64,000 bases of DNA from Nostoc sp. NMS2 (GTDB lineage Bacteria; Cyanobacteriota; Cyanobacteriia; Cyanobacteriales; Nostocaceae). Below are positions 1 through 9,900 of this stretch, one piece after another. Every line of letters begins with the position of its first letter. Within the stretch, counting starts at the first letter, position 1. The notes beneath the pieces were generated by a model. That model worked only from the letters and a program-made list of their open reading frames with translations. It was not told the DNA's origin and ran no database searches. The stretch covers positions 19,214 through 83,213 of the forward strand of contig NZ_JABXKH010000163.1 in NCBI RefSeq assembly GCF_017115105.1. The letters run 5' to 3'. A program made the translations under genes and the position numbers.

Positions 1-131
1 AATCATTTTATAATAGCAATTTAACCGAAGAATCTCAAGCTTTAAAAGTCACAAATATAAATACAAAATTGCCCGCTTAGACATAGCCCATCGTAAACAT
101 GGCATTCATTAACCCATAAGCTATATGTAGC

Positions 132-162
132 AAAAAGACGCAAAGAAATTCTTTGCGTCTTT
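132..162 (-). terminator. Rho-independent terminator after the 213-746 gene
   Basis: The arms AAAGACGCAAAG and CTTTGCGTCTTT form a 12-bp perfect stem around a short AT loop. Read on the minus strand it ends in a T run, just downstream of the minus-strand membrane protein gene, so it fits as that gene's terminator. The rest of 1-212 shows nothing recognisable. Confidence 0.7.
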
Positions 163-212
163 GGTGTGAGATTTATAAATGGATATTCTCACCGTGATAA
201 TTCTCCATCTAC

Positions 213-746
213 TTAAACTTGTTCGCGCCAGCACCAGCTTAAAAGTGTTCCACCAGCCACCAACTTAACTACTTCCAGTACCCAATAACTACCGTGTAGT
301 AAATTCATGGTCGATGGAATAGCAGCTGCTGCTTCAAATAGGTTTAGCTGAACTCCTATGGCGCACATTTGCGGAGTTAAGAAATAGGTGTCGAGCATAG
401 CTATAGTTAGCAGCAGTCCAGATAAAATAATACTGCCAATGCGCCAGTGATATTGGGTTTTACCCAAGGCTAATGCCCCTGTCAGTACTACAGCAGCAGA
501 TAATAATTCCATCCGATTGAAGTTCCAAAAAATCGTATAGCCTGCTGTTGTAAAACCAGCTTGGCTCATCATGCCGGAAAGATAAAGGCTAGGCATAATT
601 ACCCAGTCTAAAACTAAACTAGCACTGAGCCAAAAGCCCAAAGTCAATATAATAGCGGTTTGCCAAATTGGTCGTTTGTATTCAAGGCTAGAAATAGCAG
701 TCATAAAATAATTGCGTGTGTTGTATTTCTTAGTTTCTAACTTCAT
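213..746 (-). CDS. Small four-helix membrane protein, function unknown
   Basis: About 177 residues with four hydrophobic segments, roughly at residues 32-55, 80-95, 102-122 and 148-170, so it should be an integral membrane protein. I do not recognise a catalytic motif. The open frame extends to 770 through a TTG codon, but the first ATG (746, MKLETKKYN) is the better start; a second ATG at 704 (MTAISSLEYKRP) is also possible. A stem-loop terminator follows it. It is separated from the cyclase gene by about 230 AT-rich bases and is probably transcribed alone. Similar proteins occur as conserved hypotheticals in cyanobacteria (recalled, not checked). Confidence 0.7.
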   Translation of the reverse strand: MKLETKKYNTRNYFMTAISSLEYKRPIWQTAIILTLGFWLSASLVLDWVIMPSLYLSGMMSQAGFTTAGYTIFWNFNRMELLSAAVVLTGALALGKTQYHWRIGSIILSGLLLTIAMLDTYFLTPQMCAIGVQLNLFEAAAAIPSTMNLLHGSYWVLEVVKLVAGGTLLSWCWREQV

Positions 747-975
747 TGGCAGTTTGACAAGTAATATCAACTAACCTTTACAAAGCGATTTATCTTAATT
801 GATTCTTAATCCAATCCCAAGATTTTTTAAACTTGATTGAGAAATATTAAGATATTTTAAAAAATAATTTAAATAGATTTTGCTTCTTAATAAATACTCA
901 ATTTTTTATTGCATTTCTAGCCTCTGTCTGGAAACGAGAAAGATGATAATTAGTGGTTAGATTTAGCAAAGTCAC

Positions 976-3561
976 CTATTTTTCTTGAAATGTCCAGACA
1001 CCTTCATCCCAATCTGACTCTGTTGGAGGTGATTGTAACCAATGCTGACAACGGAGAAGATGCAACATCGCAGCTTTATCTTGGTTGTCTGCGGCTAAAA
1101 CTTTGGCGAACTCGGCTCTAGCAAAGGCAAACTGGCGATTGAGGTAATACTCACGCCCTTTGTGATAATGCTCAATTACTTGCAATTTTTCGCTTTCAAT
1201 TGGGTTGGAACGCAAACCCAGTAATTCGTATATGGCTACTGGCTCATTTCTGCCTTTGACACGAATGTAATCTAGTTCTCTAGCCCAAATATGATCTTCG
1301 CATGGTTTAAAAGTGTTATGGCTAATAATAATGTCGCAACCATATTGTTTACTGACACTTTCTAATCGAGAGCCAAGATTAACGCCATCGCCAATGGCGG
1401 TAAATTCCATGCGTTTACTAGAGCCAATATTCCCACTAATTACGGTATCTGAGTTGATGCCAATGCCGATTTTAATTCTGGGTTTATCATCTACATAGCG
1501 ACGTTGATTAAATTCGTGCAGGCGATGGCGCATTTCTAAGGATGTTTGCACTGCCATCCAAGCGTGTTCTTCTAATGGGAGAGGAGAACCAAACACAGCC
1601 ATAATTGCATCGCCGATGTATTTGTCAAGAGTGCCTTTATGTTTAAAAACTGCCTCTACCATTGATTCAAAATATTCATTGAGCATACTTACCACTTCTT
1701 CTGCTTCCAAGTTTTCTGTCAAAGTGGTGTAGCCGCGAATATCGGAAAATAAAATCGAAACTTCTTTGCGATCGCCACCTAGTTTAGCATCATCTAATTT
1801 CAGCAATTCTTCGGCTAATTCTTGAGTCATGTAGCGGTACATGGTACTTTTAAGCCGTTTTTCATCACTGATGTCTTCCATCACCACCAGTGCCCCACGG
1901 ACTTGCTCGTGGTCGCTGGCATCAGCAATTGTATTGATGGATAAATTAATACTGTGACTTGCTGTACCAGTAGTTACAAGTGTGCGATCGGGGTAATACT
2001 GCTGGCGGCCTTTTAAGTCAACTGCATGTAAAGCATCTTGATACCACTTGCTAAAGTCGCCTTCTTTGATGCCGATCGCATCAGTAACTAATTTACCTTC
2101 TAATCGGTCATCTATTCCCAGTCCTAGCAAACGTTGGGCGCTTTCATTGGCGGCGATAATTAACCCAGTTTTATCAGTGGAAACTACTCCATTGGAAAGA
2201 CTACGCAGAATATCCCGTTGCATTTGTTCTTGTTGCTTGACTGTGGCAAACAACTGAGCATTTTGCAGCGCTACTCCCGCTTGAATATTAAAAGCTTCCA
2301 TAAATTCTTCATCGTTGCGGTCAAAGCTAGCTTGGAAGCAGTCGGGAGCTTTGGGCCAATCAACAGGATTATAATGGGGAAAATCACCAGTTTTCTTTTT
2401 ATTTACGAGTTGGGTAACGCCAATCAGTTGTTGATCGGCGTTAAATACTGGCATACAAAGTAAGCTACAGGTGCGATAACCATTTTGCTGGTCAAGTTTT
2501 TTGGCGGTATCAGAGTCAGGATCGTCGTACAAATCAAAGGCAATATTCAGTTTCTTGCCAGAAGCCGCTACTATCCCCGCAAAGCCTTTGCCTACGGGGA
2601 CTCGTAATTCTTTAGTTGAACCATCATCCTGAGTGATTTTCGTCCACAATTCATGACGATCGCGGTCTATTAACCATAGTGTACTGCGATCGGCATTCAT
2701 CAATTCCTTGGCTTCATCCATTACCCGCTTCAGGGTGTCTTCTAAGTCGAGACTGCTTTGAGAGAGAGACTTGATCGCTTTCATTAGCGCCGCCACTGCT
2801 CTTTGTTTTTGGGTGGCGACATAAAAAGAGCGCGAGGATTCTAAAATTAGGCGAATCGAAGGAGCAAATTCTTGAAATAATTGTTCGTCACAAGAGAGAA
2901 AACCTTTGGTATCAATCCGCTCTGCCAGGGGAGCGGCGTGATTATTCCCATATTTTAATTTATTCAGTAATTGTACTACTGCAACTAACTGTCCATGTTC
3001 GTTTAACAACGGCAAAGCCAGCATGGTGTAGGTGCGGTAGCCAGTTCTTTTTTCTTGTTCTTGGGCAAAATGCGATCGCGGATCGTTATAAAAATCAAAG
3101 GGAATATTGATCACTTGTTTGAAAGTGGCAACTTCCCCAGCAATGCCTTTATTGGCAGGGATGCGAATTTCTAAAGAGCGATCGCCCTCACCTTCAGCTA
3201 AAATCGACCAGAGTTCTTGTTTTTCTTCATCTAATAAAAATATCGTTGTCCGGTCTGCCCCCAGTAATTCTCCGGTTTTCAAGGTAATGGAATGCAACAT
3301 TTCTTGCAGGAGAGTTTCAAACCCCTGAGAATCCAGCATTGATAGGGTTTGATGGACAATCTGTAATTTTTGCTCGACATCCTGAACAACCTGCTTAAAA
3401 GTATCCTGAGTCAGGGGAGCAAGAAACGTAGAAAAATTTCCTTGTGTTGTGGCAAGAGCGCCCACAGGAGCAGAATTTGCTGGTAATTCGAGGTTTTCTT
3501 GGTTGTGAACACCAATAATCAAATCGGTGGCCTCCCCACAACTTTCTTGATACACTGACAT
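976..3561 (-). CDS. cyaB: Class III adenylate cyclase with tandem GAF and PAS domains (CyaB1/CyaB2 type)
   Basis: The 861-residue length and domain order match Anabaena CyaB1/CyaB2: tandem GAF domains (about 75-245 and 270-440), a PAS domain (about 450-575), a class III cyclase domain (about 595-775) and a C-terminal TPR-like segment. Both GAF domains carry an NKFDE-type signature (NK...F-x3-DE), which marks cyclic-nucleotide-binding GAFs. Catalytic residues are visible: metal-binding Asp in FSDIRGYT (about 605) and in KYIGDAIMAVFG, substrate Lys about 647 and Thr 721 in EFTAIGDGVN. A Lys/Thr purine-selecting pair in place of Lys/Asp is what is described for Anabaena CyaB1. The protein is soluble, with no membrane segment; cAMP binding to GAF-B is known to stimulate family members. 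Choosing between CyaB1 and CyaB2 needs a tree. Confidence 0.95.
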   Translation of the reverse strand: MSVYQESCGEATDLIIGVHNQENLELPANSAPVGALATTQGNFSTFLAPLTQDTFKQVVQDVEQKLQIVHQTLSMLDSQGFETLLQEMLHSITLKTGELLGADRTTIFLLDEEKQELWSILAEGEGDRSLEIRIPANKGIAGEVATFKQVINIPFDFYNDPRSHFAQEQEKRTGYRTYTMLALPLLNEHGQLVAVVQLLNKLKYGNNHAAPLAERIDTKGFLSCDEQLFQEFAPSIRLILESSRSFYVATQKQRAVAALMKAIKSLSQSSLDLEDTLKRVMDEAKELMNADRSTLWLIDRDRHELWTKITQDDGSTKELRVPVGKGFAGIVAASGKKLNIAFDLYDDPDSDTAKKLDQQNGYRTCSLLCMPVFNADQQLIGVTQLVNKKKTGDFPHYNPVDWPKAPDCFQASFDRNDEEFMEAFNIQAGVALQNAQLFATVKQQEQMQRDILRSLSNGVVSTDKTGLIIAANESAQRLLGLGIDDRLEGKLVTDAIGIKEGDFSKWYQDALHAVDLKGRQQYYPDRTLVTTGTASHSINLSINTIADASDHEQVRGALVVMEDISDEKRLKSTMYRYMTQELAEELLKLDDAKLGGDRKEVSILFSDIRGYTTLTENLEAEEVVSMLNEYFESMVEAVFKHKGTLDKYIGDAIMAVFGSPLPLEEHAWMAVQTSLEMRHRLHEFNQRRYVDDKPRIKIGIGINSDTVISGNIGSSKRMEFTAIGDGVNLGSRLESVSKQYGCDIIISHNTFKPCEDHIWARELDYIRVKGRNEPVAIYELLGLRSNPIESEKLQVIEHYHKGREYYLNRQFAFARAEFAKVLAADNQDKAAMLHLLRCQHWLQSPPTESDWDEGVWTFQEK

Positions 3562-3920
3562 AACTGGTATTTTATATAGCAGGATGAGATTTTAGATTTA
3601 AGAATGAGATGAAATTTATGTAACTTGTGCTAAAAGCAACAATGCCTTGATATTATCCATAGTTTAATCGCTTGTTTAGCTAGCGTCATCCTGTGAATAA
3701 GGGTGGAAGTTGATTACCAACAACCATATCTTGACCAGAACCCCTTGCCACTGACGCATACAGATGATGAATAGAGGGTCAGACCCCTGATTTAAACGAT
3801 AAAACAATATTGTCTGTATCCCGTATATCATTACCAAGACGCGATAAATCGCCGTCTCTACAAAAGACCGATTATTGTAGAGACGGCGATTCATAGCGTC
3901 TCTTGTCTTAACCGAACTGA
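3562..3920. repeat. Intergenic stretch with a MITE-like repeat copy (about 3830-3919)
   Basis: The reverse complement of 3830-3919 matches the start of the element at 20872-21005 closely: CAGTTCGGTTAAG, then an inverted pair built on CGCCGTCTCTACA/TGTAGAGACGGCG. The other terminal repeat is not recognisable here, so this copy seems truncated. A 72-codon minus-strand frame through it (3676-3894) has no coding character and is left out. The remainder of the 359-base gap shows nothing else. Confidence 0.6.
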
Positions 3921-6900
3921 CTACAAACTTTTAATTAACGATCCGATCGCCTTTACCAATTCTTCTGGATCTACAGGTTTGGAAATATGTTGTTGAAATC
4001 CAACAGCGATCGCTTGCTGATGATCTATCTCTCCAGCATAGGCAGTTAAAGCGATCGCCGGAATTGTCCCGCCTTGCTCTGGTTCTAGACTCCTAATCTG
4101 TCGCATCAGCATATAGCCATCCATTTCTGGCATCCCAATATCACTAATAATCAAATTTGGCTGAAATTGACTCAGTGCAGTTAAAGCTGCAATGGCTGAG
4201 GCTACAGCTGTCACAGTTGCCCCATATTGCTCCAGCATGAAAGGTAAAAATTCTCGCATATCTGCGTCATCATCGACCACGAGAATCTCTAAGCCAGACA
4301 AGGGTAAGGACTGATCTGGCAGAAGTGAGGAGTTATCTTTTGCATCCTTGATTCCTTTACTTTGATTCTGTAAACATGGAAGTCTGACGGTGAAAGTTGC
4401 TCCTTGTTCTTCGCCCAGGCTTTCTGCTTGCACAGTTCCGCCGTGAAGTTCTACAAGATGCTGGACGATCGCTAATCCTAAACCTAAACCGCCAAATTTT
4501 CGAGTTGTGGCACCATCTGCTTGACGGAAATAATCAAAGACGTAAGGTAAGAACTCAGGTGCAATCCCTTTTCCTGTATCAGTTATGCGAATTTGTACCT
4601 GTGAGCCAACCTGCTCTAATTTAATTTTTACCTGTCCCTCAGTGGGAGTAAACTTAATGGCATTGGAAAGAATATTCCAAATAACTTGTTGCAATCGATT
4701 GGCATCACCTAAAACTGGCCCGACACCAGATTCAATAATTGTCTGAATCTCGATGGACTTAGCCTGTGCTGATAAACGCACTGTTTCGATCGCAGCTTCA
4801 ATAACTGATATCAAATTAATCGGGCCGAAATTGAGGCTCAACTTACCCTGAAGGATGCGGGAGACATCAAGCAAATCTTCAATTAATTGGGTTTGTAACT
4901 TGGCGTTGCGCTCAATGGTTTCGAGGGCGCGATCGCTTGTTGCTTGGTCAAGTTTGCGACTCCGCATCAGCTTTGTCCAACCCAGAATCGGGTTAAGGGG
5001 TGTTCTCAGTTCATGGGATAGCACGGCTAAAAATTCATCTTTGATGCGGTTTGCTGATTCAGCAGCATTTCGCGCCATTCGTTCGGCTTCGTAAAGATGG
5101 GTACGAGTGATCGCTTGGGCGCATTGTTGAGCAAGAGCCAAGATAAACGCTTGATCTTCTCCACTAAGTAGTTGAAGTTGGTCAAATCCTAAAGTTATAC
5201 CTCCAATTGCCGAACCCTCCACCATCAAAGGAATAGAAATCCAAGCATTAATGTCATATTGGGCGTAAGCTTCAGCTAGATGAGGGTAACGAGCTATTCT
5301 ATTTTGTTTTGATTCAACCCAAATGGGTTGTCCAGTCCGTACAGCTTCGGCTAGAGGAAAAGGTGAATCAATAGAAAAATGCTGCCAAGTATCTACCAAA
5401 TCTTGCTGATAGCCAACCGCCTGCACAATTTCTAGTTCAGTTTTGTTTTCATTCAGTAAGGCGACGAAGACACAACTGGCTCCCAAGGCAGCCAGACTTT
5501 GCTCTACAATGACTTCAGAGACTTGGGCTGGTGTCAGCGATTCTGAAAGGGCAGCCGTGATCGATTGCAGACGGGCAATGCGCTCTAGGGCTTGCACTGC
5601 GGTTTTTTGGGCTTGCTGTGCTTCTTGGTAAAGGCGGGCATTATCAATAGCGATCGCTGCTCGATGGGCAATATCTTCAGCTAGTAACAAGTCAGCCGTG
5701 CTGTAACGACGTTCTGATTCTGCCGTAAAAAAGGAAATTGCACCAAAAATTCTTTCCCGTGCCATCAAGGGCAGTATTATACAGGATTTTAAACCGATTT
5801 CACGTATAATTCTGAGATGTTCTGCATCTGGAATACCTTGTACTAGGGCTGCATCTGAAATTTCAGTTACCATTTCAGCAATTCCTGTACGCAGGACTTT
5901 AGGCACACCTTGAGGTTCATCCATCTTTCTAGGATAATGCTGATGAAGTTCCCAACCGAGTTTAACTTTCTCTGGATCTCGGTGAGCAACTGCTACCCGA
6001 TTAATTGATTGGTTCTCTTGCAGCAGATCGACGCTGCACCAATCGGCGAAGTAAGGCACAACCAGGTTGGCCACACTTGCTAGCGTGCTTTCGTAATTGA
6101 GGGAAGATGCAAGGGTTGCACTGACTTGAGCTAAAAATGCTGCTCGTTTTTGATCGGCTTCTGCTTCCTGTCGCGCGGTTTGCTCTTGAATTAGTTGGAT
6201 ACGTTCGGCTTCAGCTTGTTTGCGATCTGTGATATCAAGCACAACACCACTCATGTGTGTGGCTTTACCTGCTTCGTTGAAAAAGGCTTTTCCCCGGCAG
6301 GCTAGGTAGCGGATACTGCCGTCATCCCAAATAATTCGATATTCTAAATCATGCTCGATACCTTCGTTAATTGCTCGACTCAACGATTGAGCCAGCAATG
6401 GGCTATCATCTGGATGCAAACGAGCTAAAATTGCTTCCGAAGTTGCAACAAAAGTTTCAGGTGTTAACCCAAATAGTTGATAAGTCTGCTCATCCCAGTC
6501 AAACAAATCATTGGCAATATCCCAACTCCAAACACCAATTTTGCCAGACTTCAATGCCAAGTTGAGTTGTTCTTGGCTGTTCTCTAAATTTTGATAAAGA
6601 CGAGCATTTTCTAGAGAAATAGCAATTTGAACTGTCAAAATCTCTAGTACCGAAAGTTTGTCCTGTGTAAAGGCGCTGGGAATGAGATTGTTTTCTAAAT
6701 ATAAAATACCAAGTAATTTTGACTGACGTGCGATCGGTAAACAAAGTACAGATTTAGGTTGTTTTTGGATTATATACTCATCTCTAGAAAACATATTTTG
6801 CTCAGTAGCATTCTGCAAAATCACTGTTTCTTGAGTTCGCTGCACATAATTCAGCATTGATTGCGGAATAACTTGTGAAATTTCGCCATCAAATACGGGT

Positions 6901-9900
6901 CGAGAAACATTCGGTTTCTCAGCCTGGGGATTAACTTTAGCTTCTACTTCAATTACCAAATTTTGCTCGTGTTCAAGCAACAAATAACCGATTTCTGCTC
7001 CTGCTTGCTCAATGACAATTTGCATTAATGTCTTTAATAACCGCGAAAAAACAATTTCACTAGATATGCTTTGAGAAGCTTTAACTACTGATAAAAAGTC
7101 TAGATGTTCACCTGTGGTGATAAATGTTCCGTTAGAAATAAGCTGTTGTTGTGGCAATAAGTGAGGATAGCATTCTTCTAAGTGCTTAACTTTAGCGGAT
7201 GCCTCCCAGCGCAGATATGCATTTTTAGCTTCTTGCAAGTAGGTTTTGGCAATTAATTCAAACTCTCGCTCCAAGTAAAACTTAGCGCCTAGTTCATTAG
7301 CCAAAGCTTCATATTGCACAAATCCCTGCTCGCGGGCTGAAGCAATTGATTGTTCATACAAGCGCATTGCTTCCAAGTCTCGACCTTGAATTCGAGCTAT
7401 TTCAGCAGCTATTAATTGAGACTTATGTAAGAAGTTTGCAGGGCAGTGTTTAGCCCAGTATTGCAATTGTTGCTGATGGGATTCTAGAGTTAGCAAAAAC
7501 TGTTCTTGCTCTTGAAAAGATACAGTTGGATAAAGAGCAGTTAGAGTCAGTGAGTAATATAAAATATAATCTGTTTCAATGGGTAATGCCAGTGTCGTAA
7601 CGGGGAATTTAGATAATTCTAATGCACAACTTAGTGCTTCTGTATATTGTCCATAAGTAAAAAATATAATTAATTTGATAATGTGATAAAAAATAATTCC
7701 ACTGACAAAACCTGCATCTGTAATAAGAGATAAAGCGGATGATTCATCAAATTCATCATTACTTAGAGTCAAACTTTGGTGAGTGAGTCCGCGCAGATTC
7801 ATCAGCAACATCTGCTGTAGTCTGATTGTCTGATAGACAGCCTCATGTTTAGACTGGCGGGCAAATACAATGTATTTCTCTAGAGATTTATATGTATCTG
7901 AAAGTGGAGAGCCTAATTGGATAATTTGCCACGATCCTTGATAACCGTTGTAGTTTGCCATCGTCACATCGCCTGCTTCCACACAGCCAATAAATCCTCG
8001 TTCTAAAAAGGGAATATCGGTAGCAATATGGTTACGCCAAACGTTGATATGACTTCCATGAATGTGTAGAACAACTCCTCTAAGTTTCAAGTCGTGCAAC
8101 TTTTCATTCAATTGAATTGTCATCTCAGAAAATGCGTAGCCTGTAGGAATATCATGGAAGATAGAAACTAACAACATGGCGTACATACTGTAAGCAAAGC
8201 AGGACTCTTCCGTATTCCCAAACTTGAGTGAGTAGTTAACTGCTTTAAGTACGACTAAGGGAAAGAGATGAGGTCTACCAAGATAAGTAGGTGGGCCCAA
8301 AGTTGTCAACAGACTAATTACTGTTTTAATATTGGGGTCTTCGATTACTAAAGAATCAATTAAATCAGAGACTTCTCTGTTATCTAGATTAATTAATATC
8401 TGGTTTTTTTCAATTGCGATCGCAGCTTGCACTTCTTCATTTGCATCAGGGAATGTTACCCCAAAAAGTTTTAAAGCTTCTAATCCCAATGTCAGCGCCT
8501 CTTCATATCTACCCGCAACTTGATAGAGTCTGATTTGCAGCATATAAATATTAGATTTTTCTACATGAGATTCTACTTTGAGCAATAGTAAGTCAAATAA
8601 TTGTTCCGCTTGTTCTAAATTTCCTGTTAAAAATTCACACTCAGCTAGTTTTCTAAATAAAGTAAATGTTTGTTCATATTGTTCTATCCAGGCATTCTCA
8701 GCTAAAAGATTCATGGCAACGCTAAAAAATCTTTTAGCAGGAGTGTAGGCTGTAGATGCTTTTGCCTTCTTACCAGCGATTAAATTCAATCTTACCAATT
8801 CATCTTTTTCTGTCTGTTCAATAATCAGATTAACTGCGAGGTTTAATTGATTAACTAAATCAAAAATTTGCTCGTTGACTTTTTCCTGACTAGAATTTTT
8901 CAGCAAAAGTCGCCCAATCGTCAGATGAACTACCGACTTTGATTCATCAGCAATTAAAGCATAAGCAGCTTGTTGAACTCGGTCATGATAGAAACGATAG
9001 TTTCTACCAGCACTTTCATCTGACTCTACGAGGATAATTAATCCTCTTAAAATTGCTTCAGCAAGGGCATTTGCTGTTTCTTGAATAGATTTTTCACCAA
9101 CGATCGCTAAAACTTCTAGATCAAAGCGATTACCAATACAGGAGGCTAATTTAAGCACTTCTTGAGTTGCGGCTGGCAGTTTTTGCATCCGCCCAATCAT
9201 CAAACTGACAATATTATCTGTAATACCTTGGGCTTCAATCTGAGCTAGATCCCATTTCCAAATTCGATATTGAGGGTTAAAATTTAGCAGATTTTCTTGA
9301 TGCAGCGTTTTCAAAAATTCATTGACAAAAAAAGGATTACCATCAGTTTTTTGGATAATCAATTGAGCAAGAGGTTCTACTTGTTCTGCTGAACTATGCA
9401 ATGTATCAGCAATCAATTGATTTACATAAACAAGATTCAAAGGAGTAAGAAGAATTCCAGTTGTTCTTACTCCCTGCTGGCAAATCTTCTCCATCATCAA
9501 ACTAAAGGGATGCACAATATCTATTTCATTATCTCGATAGGCTAAAATGAAGCAGAGATATTGGATACTAGACCCAGTAATGACGGTTTTAATTAAATTT
9601 AAAGTAGCGCTGTCTGCCCACTGCATATCATCTAAAAAAACAGTGAGTGGATGCTCTTTTTGAGAAAAGACGCTGATAAAATTCTGAAATACTAAATTAA
9701 ATCGGTTTTGAGATTCAGCAGGCCCCAACTCTGGTATAGGTGGCTGTTCGCCAACGATTAATTCAACTTCTGGAATTACATCGGCGATTAATCTACCATT
9801 GTTCCCTAATGCTGCTTGTATTCGCTTTTTCCAATTGGCAAGTTGATCTTCCGGCTCGGTTAAAATTTGTCTAACAAGTGTTTGAAAAGCTTGAACAATG

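Noticed and set aside
3676..3894. 72-codon minus-strand frame
   Set aside because: It runs through a MITE-like repeat with inverted copies, and its composition is not protein-like.
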